From an uncultured Bacteroidales bacterium (lineage in GTDB: Bacteria > Bacteroidota > Bacteroidia > Bacteroidales > UBA932): DNA of 53,171 nucleotides. This document shows, in pieces, positions 42,640 to 51,190 of this stretch; position 1 is the stretch's first letter, and each line of letters starts with the position of its first letter. The notes beneath the pieces are model-generated. The model worked only from the letters and a program-made list of their open reading frames with translations. It ran no database searches and had not been told where the DNA came from. A program made the translations under genes and the position numbers. The DNA is taken from assembly GCA_946538425.1 (NCBI GenBank), contig CAMNGM010000003.1, forward strand, positions 1 through 53,171. The letters run 5' to 3'.

Positions 42640-45060
42640 ATGAGACGCATAACATTGTTCCTTGGACTAGCCACCGCGTTGGTGGCATCCTGTTCCATCC
42701 AGGAAGAGAACTTCGAAACGCCCGGTCAGAAGGATGTGGTTTTCTATGCATCTTTCGAGCAGCCCGGTGACGGGGATACGAAAGTCTATGCCAACGAGGA
42801 CCTTCTCCTCCGCTGGACCGCCGACGACCGGATTTCCATCTTCAACAAGAACACCTACAACCAGCAGTATCGGTTCGCGGGTGAGACGGGAGACAATGCT
42901 GGCGGTTTTGACAAGGTGGCCGGGTCTGAATTCTCGACCGGGAACGCGATTTCCCATGTCGTGTCGGTTTATCCTTACCAGTCGACCACAAAGATCTCCG
43001 AATCCGAGTCCCTTACCTTGACCCTCCCCGCCGAACAGCACTATGCCGAGAACTCCTTCGGCCCGGGAGCAAGCACGATGGTTTCCGTTACGGCGGACAA
43101 TTTCCTCCAGTACAAGACCGTCGGCGGATACCTTCGTCTCCGCCTTTATGGCGATGGCGTTTCGGTATCTTCCATTACGCTGAAGGGAAACAACGGCGAG
43201 AAACTGGCAGGCAAGGCGACGGTGACGATGCCTTTGGACGGGACGCCCACAGTCACTCTGGCGGAGGATGCCACGGACCAGATTTCCCTGACTTGCGACA
43301 CTCCCGTGGCTTTGGGAGCGACAGCAGAGGAAAGCAAAGACTTCTGGCTCGTCGTTCCTCCCGTAACTTTTAGCAAGGGTTTCACGGTCACTGTTTCCGG
43401 CAAAGGAGGCGTTTTTGAAAAATCCACGGAAAAGACCGTGACCGTCGAACGGAACAAGCTGTCCAAGATGGCTCCGATTGAAGTGGGACTCACGCCCACG
43501 CAACCCAGGAACATTATCTATTATACGAGCACGGATGGCACCGTGGTTACTCCCAATAATTATAATAATCAATTCGGGGCAAACATCCTGTCAAACGAAT
43601 ATGTCAATGGAGTGGGAATCATCACCTTTGATGGAGATGTGACAAGTATTGGGGTTAACGCTTTCTCTTCGTGTTCAACTCTAACTAGCATAACGATTCC
43701 GGATGGAGTGACAAGTATCGGAGATTATGCTTTCAACCACTGTTCGAGCCTAACAAGTTTCACAATTCCAGAAGGAGTAACGAGTATTGGGGTATGTGCA
43801 TTCGTAAATTGTTCCTCCCTAATGTCCTTCAGCGGCAAGTTTTCCAGTACAGATGGGCTGTTTCTGATTGATTCTGGAAGTCTTGTTGCCGTAGCGATGG
43901 CTGCAATAAATGGAGATATTAAGATTCCGGAAGGAGTGACAAGCATTGGGATGGGCGCATTCTCTGGGTGCAAGAGTCTAACCAGCATAACGATTCCAAA
44001 GGGCGTGACAAGTATCGGGAATACAGCTTTTAGTAACTGCACAAGCCTTACAACCATCACAATCCCGGACAGTGTGACAAGTATCGGGGATTGGGCTTTC
44101 AACTACTGTTCAAGCCTTACAACCATCACAATCCCGGACAGTGTGACAAGTATCGGGGATTGGACTTTCAACTACTGTTCAAGCCTTACAAGTTTCACAA
44201 TTCCAGAAGGAGTAACGAGTATTGGGAGTCATACCTTTTTCTCATGTAGTAGTCTTACCAGCATAACGATTCCGGACAGAGTGACGAGTATCAAGATGCA
44301 GGCATTCGATAATTGCTCAAGTCTCACCTGCATCACAGTTAAACCGGACGTGCCACCAACTGGACAGTACTATATGTTCAGCAACACCAATATGTGTCCA
44401 ATCTATGTCCCTGCCGGTAGTATTGATGCATATAAATCAGCACGGTATTGGAGCGAATATGCCGACCGGATTCAAGCTATCCCTTCGTCTTCATATTCCG
44501 TTCCTGTTCCCGAAGCCGTCGACCTTGGCCTTCCTTCTGGTCTCAAGTGGGCATCGTTCAACCTTGGTGCAACAAAGCCAGAAGAGTATGGCGATTATTA
44601 TGCATGGGGCGAAACGGAACCCAAGGAATTGTATGACTGGTCAACCTACAATTGGTCGAACAAGTATGGTTCGTGGAATGATGACATTTCTGATTAATTG
44701 ATTCTTGATCTCGAAGACGATGTAGTACACGTTAAATTTGGCGGCAACTGGCGGATGCCGACAGAAGCAGAAATCAATGACCTGATAAACCAGTGTACAT
44801 GGACGTGGACAACCAAGAACGGAATCACGGGTTACGAAGTAACGAGCACAGTTAATTCAAATAGCATATTCCTTCCTTCTGCCGGAGGTATAACGGGTGA
44901 TAGTCTCTTAAATGTGGGTATTAGTGGTTACTTCTGTTCTTCTTCTCGCAGTCCGAACCATTCGACAGAAGTGTGGTATGTAAAATACTCCCAAGATAAT
45001 GTTTATTTAGGATTTGCTCTTCGCTGCTATGGTTACACAGTCCGTCCAGTTACAGAATAA
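42640..45060 (+). pseudogene. BspA-type LRR/FISUMP lipoprotein interrupted by a nonsense codon
   Basis: Starts at the ATG at 42640, seven bases after the previous stop. The signal ends LVASC, and the fimbrillin-like region is closely related to the preceding gene. Residues about 288-595 are BspA-type leucine-rich repeats (SITIPDGVTSIGDYAFNHCS pattern, about 23 residues each). A FISUMP domain begins near residue 622 (EAVDLGLPSGLKWASFNLGA). TAA at 44695-44697 stops it inside FISUMP. The same frame then continues LILDLEDDVVHVKFGGNWRM through GYTVRPVTE to a normal end at 45060. One base change (for example AAA to TAA) explains this. The truncated 685-residue product could still carry the LRR domain. 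Confidence 0.88.
44042..44179 (+). repeat. Near-perfect 69-bp tandem duplication in the LRR region
   Basis: Two adjacent 69-bp units (44042-44110 and 44111-44179) differ at one base (TTGGGC versus TTGGAC). Each encodes one 23-residue LRR. Neighbouring LRR units are far more diverged, so this duplication is recent. Confidence 0.92.
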
Positions 45061-45373
45061 TGGCGACGAACAGTACCACTATCAGGACCTTCACTTCATC
45101 GGTGTGGGTCCTTTTTCATTGTACCATCCTTTGGCTATATCTCAGGTTATCTTCGCCTCCGATATGACCACCTATTACTGCCATAACCTTGAAGAAGCTT
45201 TGAGACGAGCCAAAGCAGCCGGTAAAAGACCTGGTTGCAGATATTGTGGGATATTTCTTAAGAATGGGAAAAAAGGATTTGCAGTTTACAGGGAAGGAAT
45301 AGTGATTGAACAGTATTCGGTTATTGGTGTAATGAGTAACTTTGAACAATTGGGAGATAATCGCTATATTTAG
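45029..45373 (+). CDS. Small hypothetical protein overlapping the FISUMP gene end
   Basis: About 114 residues if started at the ATG at 45029, which lies inside the 3' end of the preceding gene; the first convincing part is from DLHFIGVGPFSLYHPLAISQ onward. The second half (NLEEALRRAKAAGKRPGCRY, CGIFLKNGKKGFAVYREGIV) has balanced composition and looks protein-like. I recognise no family. The start is uncertain and this may be the remnant of a longer gene. Confidence 0.45.
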   Translation: MVTQSVQLQNNGDEQYHYQDLHFIGVGPFSLYHPLAISQVIFASDMTTYYCHNLEEALRRAKAAGKRPGCRYCGIFLKNGKKGFAVYREGIVIEQYSVIGVMSNFEQLGDNRYI

Positions 45374-45385
45374 GCAGATAAAACA

Positions 45386-45802
45386 ATGGAAGAGATGAAT
45401 AAACGAATACGAAGCATTCTCGTCGCCACTGGAATTCTGGGTCTCTGCCTCGCTTTACTCCTTGGCTTCTATTATCTCATCTTCGGAAACCAGGCAACCA
45501 CCCCAGACCAAATTGCCAGAAAAGTGGGATTAAGATTGCCGGCATATCAGATCACCAAGACAGATGACAATATGGACCGTACGGCTTCTTCGTGGTCTGA
45601 CTACTTCTACGAGATTGAGTTTGACAAGCCTCTGCCTGAGAAGTTCCTTCAGAAGGTCGAGAAACTCAAAAACTGTACTCGCGAGGGAAACACATACAAG
45701 ATCGAGAAAGAATCTCCTGACGAGTGGGCTGGTTGTATTATTCTTTATCTAGAGGAGAACAGAGCAACCTTGGAATATACATTCCGAGATGGATTGTTTT
45801 GA
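45386..45802 (+). CDS. Hypothetical membrane-anchored protein
   Basis: 138 residues (or 135 from the ATG at 45395). One N-terminal membrane helix (SILVATGILGLCLALLLGFYYLIF) is followed by a small soluble domain with alternating strands (YFYEIEFDKPLPEKF, NTYKIEKESPDEWAGCIILYLEENRATLEYTF). It looks like an anchored beta-rich domain facing the periplasm. No family recognised. It follows the previous open frame by 12 bases. Confidence 0.65.
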   Translation: MEEMNKRIRSILVATGILGLCLALLLGFYYLIFGNQATTPDQIARKVGLRLPAYQITKTDDNMDRTASSWSDYFYEIEFDKPLPEKFLQKVEKLKNCTREGNTYKIEKESPDEWAGCIILYLEENRATLEYTFRDGLF

Positions 45803-45890
45803 TTCCACACATATTAATGAGCATCTCTCTATTATGAATTGAGATGTGTATTATCTCAACATTGTTAATAACCTTATTATTGTTTGCCAT

Positions 45891-46805
45891 ATGAGTTTTG
45901 AAGATGATATGATTGAAGAAGGGTTCAGTAATGAACAAGATTATTTGGATCATATCTGCAATAAGGCGGATTCTCGATCCCATTTTGAAGATGAGGAAGA
46001 GAAGGAAGATCAAAGGAATCGTGAACGTAAAGAATATGAATCTCGTGTACGATACAATAGAAAACTCCATCATTGGAAAGAGTTACAAAATGAGAGTGTT
46101 CGGTTATGGGGCATCATATGGGCTTTTAACAAAAAGAATAATCTCTATCTACGGAATGATGATTTAGTATCTGATGAAGGAATCTGGTGGGTATTGTGGA
46201 AGAGGAGTGCGGACACATTTGCTAGATGGAAAGAGAATAACAAAGAGTTGATTGAAAAAGTCTTTAAAGAAAGGATAATAACGACTTTTGAAGAGTATTG
46301 TCAGAATAATGAGATCAAAGACGTCTATAGTCTTTATCATCGATTTATTGAGAGTAATAACACTGGGAATCGGGCTTATCCTAAATCTATAAATAGTGCC
46401 TTCTCTTTAGACGCTTTTATCCAGAGCATACAGCGAGGGGATATGAAATGTATCCAGTTTTTATATCGAGAGGATACTCCTATTAGGAGGATACTCAAAC
46501 AGAATACGGACAATGCCTATTTCTCTTGGCTATCAAGTCGTTTTTCTTTGTCGGAAATGATTGAGTCCGGTGTTCTTGATACTCATCATCCGCTTTATAC
46601 CGCTTTTGGCGATAAACAGTATCGAGATATTCTTAACAAGAACATTAAAGCAGACTGTTGGCCAAAATGGGAAGCCCCCAAGGGTGTTTGTCCAATTGTT
46701 TATGGGATTGATAATACATTTTCATATTATGATGATTTGCTGTGTTATCACGAATATGTTCATGAGTTAATTGAAGAACTCTATCCCGATGAGGATTCTA
46801 TGTAG
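45891..46805 (+). CDS. Hypothetical protein, AT-rich gene
   Basis: 304 residues from the ATG at 45891; no signal peptide or membrane helix. The N-terminus is very acidic and charged (EDDMIEEGFSNEQDYLDHIC, then FEDEEEKEDQRNRERKEYES), followed by tryptophan-rich helices (ESVRLWGIIWAF, EGIWWVLWKRSADTFARW) and an acidic C-terminus. GC content and codon use are far below those of the core genes. I recognise no domain. Confidence 0.65.
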   Translation: MSFEDDMIEEGFSNEQDYLDHICNKADSRSHFEDEEEKEDQRNRERKEYESRVRYNRKLHHWKELQNESVRLWGIIWAFNKKNNLYLRNDDLVSDEGIWWVLWKRSADTFARWKENNKELIEKVFKERIITTFEEYCQNNEIKDVYSLYHRFIESNNTGNRAYPKSINSAFSLDAFIQSIQRGDMKCIQFLYREDTPIRRILKQNTDNAYFSWLSSRFSLSEMIESGVLDTHHPLYTAFGDKQYRDILNKNIKADCWPKWEAPKGVCPIVYGIDNTFSYYDDLLCYHEYVHELIEELYPDEDSM

Positions 46806-46835
46806 ATAGTATTGATAATAACCCTGCGTCTAGAT

Positions 46836-47183
46836 ATGAATGATTTTCTTAAGACTTTGTTGTATACGCTTTTGTTTATATCGTGTATTCCGGTTATCGA
46901 CTACTACAGTTACGCTAAAGATTATCGAAGAAAGATTCAGAGGATTGCGATGAATCATTTTGATGAACTGATTTCCGTTCTTGGCAGTGAACCAGATCGA
47001 TGGGGATACTATCTCACAAATGATGAACATGAGAAAGGAGATATGTTGATAGATTTGGGCATAGATTTATCCTCAAAAAAAAGACAGTTCCTCATCATCA
47101 ATTTCCGACAGAAGTGCCCAGATGGAAGAGGTTTGAGAAAGGAAGCTAAATATCTATATCAAGAAATGAAAGTTTACGGTTAA
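46836..47183 (+). CDS. Hypothetical protein with N-terminal membrane anchor
   Basis: 115 residues from the ATG at 46836. MNDFLKTLLYTLLFISCIPV is a membrane helix or uncleaved signal. The rest (YAKDYRRKIQRIAMNHFDEL, DEHEKGDMLIDLGIDLSSKK) is a small charged soluble region. No family recognised. It lies about 30 bases after the previous gene and probably shares its transcript. Confidence 0.55.
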   Translation: MNDFLKTLLYTLLFISCIPVIDYYSYAKDYRRKIQRIAMNHFDELISVLGSEPDRWGYYLTNDEHEKGDMLIDLGIDLSSKKRQFLIINFRQKCPDGRGLRKEAKYLYQEMKVYG

Positions 47184-47599
47184 TTATCTGCAGTTGAAAA
47201 CTAAGAGACGCCTTCTAAGAACGGTCACCCCTTCCGAGATGACCGTGGGCAGACGGGCCTGCGCGTCAAATGACGCAAGTGATACAAATATAGCAAAAAT
47301 AAAGGCAGACACTCTTTCGAATGACTGCCAGTTGGCCGGTTTTTCTTAGATGCGGGGCACAGAAGCTTCATTTTCTGTGTGGTCTAATTCAAAGATATAT
47401 TTTTATCAGGAAATGCGTATATTTGTAGATACACTGAAACAACGGCAATCATAGAAACGGGAACGAGGCAACAGAAAGCGGGTAAAGGCCTCGCTGTCCT
47501 CGAAGCCTACGGTTTCCCTAAGGACGCAAGCGAGTTGGAGATTGTAGCCCGGCTGTTCAAGATGTACCAGGAATTGACGATCATTAAATAGTTTCTGCA
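47184..47599. other. Intergenic region with hairpin, promoter box and an unstarted open frame
   Basis: Contains an ACGGTCA/TGACCGT hairpin (47221-47246) and a TATATTTG -7 box (47418-47425, plus strand). From about 47430 to the TAG at 47589-47591 an open frame reads IETGTRQQKAGKGLAVLEAY, GFPKDASELEIVARLFKMYQ, ELTIIK, which looks like real protein, but there is no ATG, GTG or TTG to start it. It ends eight bases before the next gene. It is probably a gene remnant or a gene with an unusual start. Confidence 0.45.
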
Positions 47600-48199
47600 A
47601 TGAAAAAGTGGCTTTCAATCATATTTGTACTGACTATCTCATCGGTTCTACATGCACAAGCTATTTCTGCCGACCAGCTTATCCCCAGTGGTCTCAGATC
47701 AATATCGACAACAGGAATCACTGTTGACATAGGTGGAGGCAACTACAGGCTTTCTCTCAATGCCGCTTCTGGAGAAGGAGAAGAGTTATGGGGGCTGGTT
47801 GTTGGATCTGATTATTATATGGCCGAAAACACGGAACTTTTAATGAAAATGGATAACTATGAGATAATCCATCTTGTCGCTGACCGCGTGAATGTTTCAG
47901 CTCTCACTACTCCTGATCATTTTACAACGTACCATATTGGCGGAATCAGTGAGACTTTTGTTGAGCCGGGAGGAGAAAGGGATTATTATGTTTCCATTTT
48001 CAGGCTTTCAGATGACCAAGTATCGCTTTTGGAAGACCACGCTATCAAGAAGATGCGTATCTCGCTGGGGCAGTCATACTTGGAAAAATCGTCTGGCCTG
48101 AAGAGACTCAGCAGATGGTTGTCCAAGAGCGTTTCATTAATCCGCGAAAGGAGGCTGAAACCTTTGGGCGATCACAAAAGCATCACTGACGGTTTTTAA
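47600..48199 (+). CDS. Secreted hypothetical protein
   Basis: 199 residues. Signal peptide about 1-20 (MKKWLSIIFVLTISSVLHAQ). The mature part is strand-rich (GITVDIGGGNYRLSLNAASG, EELWGLVVGSDYYMAENTEL), then a helix (DDQVSLLEDHAIKKMRISLG), and ends in a basic tail. No family recognised. It is preceded by a -7 box at 47418 and followed by a hairpin shared with the convergent lipoprotein gene. Confidence 0.65.
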   Translation: MKKWLSIIFVLTISSVLHAQAISADQLIPSGLRSISTTGITVDIGGGNYRLSLNAASGEGEELWGLVVGSDYYMAENTELLMKMDNYEIIHLVADRVNVSALTTPDHFTTYHIGGISETFVEPGGERDYYVSIFRLSDDQVSLLEDHAIKKMRISLGQSYLEKSSGLKRLSRWLSKSVSLIRERRLKPLGDHKSITDGF

Positions 48200-48233
48200 G
48201 AATAGCGGTTTCGTTTCTTGGCAATAATCAAAT

Positions 48234-48262
48234 AAACGATCACCCTGAAGGATGATCGGTTT
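48234..48262. terminator. Hairpin between convergent genes (GATCACCC-GAAGGATGATC type)
   Basis: Arms AAACGATCA and TGATCGGTTT around CCCTGAAGGA. The loop word is shared with the hairpin at 48899-48926, suggesting a repeated terminator element. Confidence 0.7.
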
Positions 48263-48294
48263 GATAATGTGGCCAGTGATTAGTGAGTGGATGT

Positions 48295-48687
48295 TTAGAG
48301 CCAACCGTCAAGTTTATCTTCAATTGACCTGATATCCCGTTCAATATCGTAAGCGTCACACCATCCATTCTGGAAAGAACTAAAATCTCTTTTGAGTTTA
48401 TTCACGGCATCTTTTGCCCTGTCAATAATATCTTCTTGTTGGCTTGACTTGCTGTTTTGCACTTCGTATGAGAACTGTGCGTCATTATAATCGTCGAGTA
48501 AACTATTATACTTGTCAACAAGGGTATTATATTTCTCGACAAGAGTTTGATTGTCTTCTTGTAAACTCTTGACCTGCTCTTCTACAAGCTCTTTTTGGTA
48601 TTCTAATAATTCGTATTTATTCTTGGGAACGCAAGATGAGCATGCTAGAGTAATTACCCCAATGGTGATGAAAGACAACTTATTCAT
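48295..48687 (-). CDS. Small coiled-coil lipoprotein
   Basis: 130 residues from the ATG at 48687. Lipoprotein signal MNKLSFITIGVITLACSSC (Cys at 16 or 19). Most of the rest is a coiled coil (ELLEYQKELVEEQVKSLQED, NQTLVEKYNTLVDKYNSLLD), then a charged C-terminal helix. It is probably anchored in the envelope and extends into the periplasm or outside. No specific family can be named. Confidence 0.7.
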   Translation of the reverse strand: MNKLSFITIGVITLACSSCVPKNKYELLEYQKELVEEQVKSLQEDNQTLVEKYNTLVDKYNSLLDDYNDAQFSYEVQNSKSSQQEDIIDRAKDAVNKLKRDFSSFQNGWCDAYDIERDIRSIEDKLDGWL

Positions 48688-48790
48688 GCTAAAATGCTTT
48701 TTGCACAAAAATAGAAAAAAACTCATAGATAATATAATCTGTTTTTCAAATACTGCGAAAGCCACATTTTACCTATTTCAATTACCCCGA

Positions 48791-48847
48791 GACATCCTTC
48801 CCGCGTAATTAATCACCCCGAAAACATGTAAACGAGATAAAAAAAGA
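48791..48847. repeat. 57-bp repeat, left copy
   Basis: CTTCCCGCGTAATTAATCAC, CCCGAAAACATGTAAACGAG, then ATAAAAAAAGA. A diverged copy lies at 51011-51068 in the same orientation, on the other side of the lipoprotein/protease gene pair. Confidence 0.75.
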
Positions 48848-48861
48848 GAGGTCATCCCTTT

Positions 48862-48926
48862 TATTCCAGGAGATCACTCTCCTGGAATGTTCAAAAAATA
48901 ACGATCACCCCGAAGGATGATCGTTA
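48862..48926 (-). terminator. Two hairpins after the lipoprotein gene
   Basis: ATTCCAGGAGA/TCTCCTGGAAT-type hairpin (48863-48887) and a perfect TAACGATCA/TGATCGTTA stem (48899-48926). The second is followed on the minus strand by six T, as expected for the terminator of the leftward gene ending at 48979. Confidence 0.75.
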
Positions 48927-48978
48927 ATAGTTTTGGCCTTAAATGAGGTAAGATAATATACGTAATTGGCATCTTGGA

Positions 48979-49431
48979 TTAAAAACCTTCAGTTACTGCC
49001 AAGTAGAGCATCCATAAAAGCACGGGACCAGCAGTGCAAGCGATTAGTGCGATTGTTTTTCCTTTGCTAAATTCACTATACTCTTCAGTAAGATTTGTAT
49101 TGACTTTGTAGCAATTCCCACGATTGTTAACATAAAACTGAACGTAATCAGTACTTGTTGTTGTATAAGTTCCAGGGGTATAGGTCCCATTGAAAATATC
49201 TACATTAGTAGCTACAGCTTGAGACAAAGCGGAGGTCTTCTCATATATCAAAATCTGCCCTCCATTGCCATCAGATGTGGTCCTAGAGGGGGCACCCATG
49301 GCAGAGACAATGTAATTGTGAGACTTGCCTACAAAATCATTCGAAATCTTTGGCTGCAGAGAAACCGTGTACCATGTTCTGCATGATACCGCGGAAAGAA
49401 GGATAATAAATAAAAAGAGAGTCTTTTTCAT
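48979..49431 (-). CDS. Lipoprotein with BamE/SmpA-like motif
   Basis: 150 residues. Lipoprotein signal MKKTLFLFIILLSAVSC (Cys17). The segment DFVGKSHNYIVSAMGAPSRT, then GGQILIYEK follows the pattern of small BamE/SmpA-like lipoproteins (helix, x-G-x-P, strand), but the match is short and the call tentative. A hydrophobic segment near the C-terminus (TIALIACTAGPVLLWMLYLA) is unusual in a lipoprotein. It follows the protease gene by 14 bases, so the two are one operon. Confidence 0.6.
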   Translation of the reverse strand: MKKTLFLFIILLSAVSCRTWYTVSLQPKISNDFVGKSHNYIVSAMGAPSRTTSDGNGGQILIYEKTSALSQAVATNVDIFNGTYTPGTYTTTSTDYVQFYVNNRGNCYKVNTNLTEEYSEFSKGKTIALIACTAGPVLLWMLYLAVTEGF

Positions 49432-49445
49432 GGCGTAAGGGGTTT

Positions 49446-50651
49446 TTATTTGACTTTTATCAGAACGACATAAGGGGATAGCTTCTTGATCTTTTCAGGA
49501 AGGGAGAAGCTGGAAATGCTATTATTTGTTGGCGTTAAGATTCTAACTGGAGCTGACTCTATTAGATTTCTAAGATAAGAAGCTTTGATCGCATAGCCGA
49601 CATTCTGAGCGTCTGGTACGATAGCATTGGTAATACCAATCAAACAACCGTCTTTTGAAAATAAGGGGCCTCCACTGTTCCCCGGTTGAATGGGGGCAGA
49701 GATTTGGTACGTCGTGATGTCTCCTTGATACCCGCTTTTTGAACTGATGATACCATCAGTCACTTTTAATTCTTCTCCAAGCACGTTCGACATAGGATAC
49801 CCTAGGGCAAAAACCCCTGTCCCAACATCTTTTACAGAATAAGCGATTGAAAAAGGAGGCGTTGAAATGGAGAACGAAGAATCTGAAATTCTAAGAATGG
49901 ATATGTCATTTTGTTTGTCGGAAATTACAACTTCTGCACTATGCTTAACAACATTGCCTCTTTCATTTATGAAAACATCAATGACTCTTGCTCCATCGAT
50001 AACATGATAATTAGTAACAAGAAAACCGTCTCTATTAAGAATGAAGCCTGACCCACTGGCAAAATAGTCCTCTCCATCCCGCTCTTGTCCGATGCCGGGA
50101 AAGTACTTTTTTGAGAAATAGTCTACCCTTATTGCGTAATATGTTATACTATGCGAAGGATCATATTCGTATTCTGTTGATATTGCCATAACTGTATCGT
50201 TAAGATACCAAATGAAGGCAGTCTCGTCTTGTTCCGAGGGCTTCCCATATGTCCGATAAAGCTTTTTTAATTTAGATTCGTAGTAGTCGAGCATATTGTT
50301 TTCATTGTATGCTGGGCCATATGGAGAAAAAGTAAATCGAGCATATTGGTATGATACAGCAGCAACCTTGTCATCTTTGAATGACATATAAATAGTATTC
50401 TGATAATTATCGTTTCTTGTGGCATCCGCTTCTCTGTCGCGAGCAACCCAATCCCAGTACTGATTACCTTCAGCGATATCCTTCTCTAAAACCGGATATT
50501 CCCTTTGAGCTATGACTTGTGCGGCACTACTATCACCACCAATTTCTATCCCGGTAATAGTTCTTGTTTGAGAATAAAGATTAAGTGTCCAGGACAGCAG
50601 AACCATAGATATGATTCCGACCAATCTAGTATGATGAAATGCCTTGCGCAT
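49446..50651 (-). CDS. Secreted trypsin-like (S1C/Deg-type) serine protease
   Basis: 401 residues from the ATG at 50651, which gives a good signal peptide (HHTRLVGIISMVLLSWTLNL, end near YSQT). Residues about 30-175 are a domain I do not recognise. The protease domain follows with the complete triad: His in FLVTNYHVIDGA, Asp in KQNDISIL, Ser in IQPGNSGGPLF. GFALGYP-like GVFALGYPMSNV and GITNAIVPDAQNVGYAIKAS are typical of Deg/HtrA-type proteases. There is no PDZ domain. Probably periplasmic or surface. Upstream in-frame ATGs (to 50768) lack signal-peptide character. Confidence 0.85.
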   Translation of the reverse strand: MRKAFHHTRLVGIISMVLLSWTLNLYSQTRTITGIEIGGDSSAAQVIAQREYPVLEKDIAEGNQYWDWVARDREADATRNDNYQNTIYMSFKDDKVAAVSYQYARFTFSPYGPAYNENNMLDYYESKLKKLYRTYGKPSEQDETAFIWYLNDTVMAISTEYEYDPSHSITYYAIRVDYFSKKYFPGIGQERDGEDYFASGSGFILNRDGFLVTNYHVIDGARVIDVFINERGNVVKHSAEVVISDKQNDISILRISDSSFSISTPPFSIAYSVKDVGTGVFALGYPMSNVLGEELKVTDGIISSKSGYQGDITTYQISAPIQPGNSGGPLFSKDGCLIGITNAIVPDAQNVGYAIKASYLRNLIESAPVRILTPTNNSISSFSLPEKIKKLSPYVVLIKVK

Positions 50652-51190
50652 TAATAACAACTTTTTCCCTCGCTCCAAAGGGAAATGCCCATAAAGAAAG
50701 TGTGGAGCAATTCGTTTATCTGGGAGAGGCTCTGGACAGCCCTGCATCAAATAAACAAAACTCCACACCCGTATGGATATGCCGGAGAGGCAAGTTTTCC
50801 ATACAAGTGATGAATGCTTTGCTTATCCTCGATGCAAAAGAAATTGTCCAGATTTCTCCCAAGGATAAAAGCGAAACACTTTCATCTAATATGTCTGCCA
50901 AGAGAATGCTCCCTTGACAGTTGCAAATATAAAAAATGATTCCGAAAAACGGTGTTGAATGCTTGATTTATTAGCCCTGCAACATGCAATCCTCCTCAAT
51001 AAAAACCCCTAAACACCCTTCCCGCATATTTAATCAACCCGAAATCATGTAAACGAGGTAAAAAAAGAACCCGGATACAGTGTTTCAGCGTAATTAATCT
51101 ACTGGAAACACTGCATCACGGGTCATTGAATTGTCAAAACAGAGTATTAATGGTTTTTTTTATTATTTTTGTATCTAACAAAACAAAGAT
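50652..51190. other. Intergenic region: long leader, repeat and hairpin
   Basis: A TATATTTG -7 box on the minus strand (50924-50931) would give the protease a leader of about 265 bases. Within it, a 61-codon open frame (50716-50901, minus strand, MADILDESVSLLSLGEIWTI onward) starts shortly after the promoter, but I cannot say it is a gene. Further right are the second copy of the 57-bp repeat (51011-51068), a GTGTTTC/GGAAACAC hairpin (about 51080-51116) and a TATTTTTG box (51164-51171) for the gene at 51191. Confidence 0.5.
51011..51068. repeat. 57-bp repeat, right copy
   Basis: CTTCCCGCATATTTAATCAA, CCCGAAATCATGTAAACGAG, then GTAAAAAAAGA; a direct, diverged copy of 48791-48847. Confidence 0.75.

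Noticed and set aside
50716..50901. 61-codon minus-strand open frame in the protease leader
   Set aside because: It starts soon after a promoter box, but overlaps equally long plus-strand frames and has no recognisable feature; left as part of the intergenic description.
47184..51190. CRISPR-like array from the spaced hairpin and 57-bp repeats
   Set aside because: Repeats are few, irregularly spaced by hundreds to thousands of bases, and no cas genes are present.
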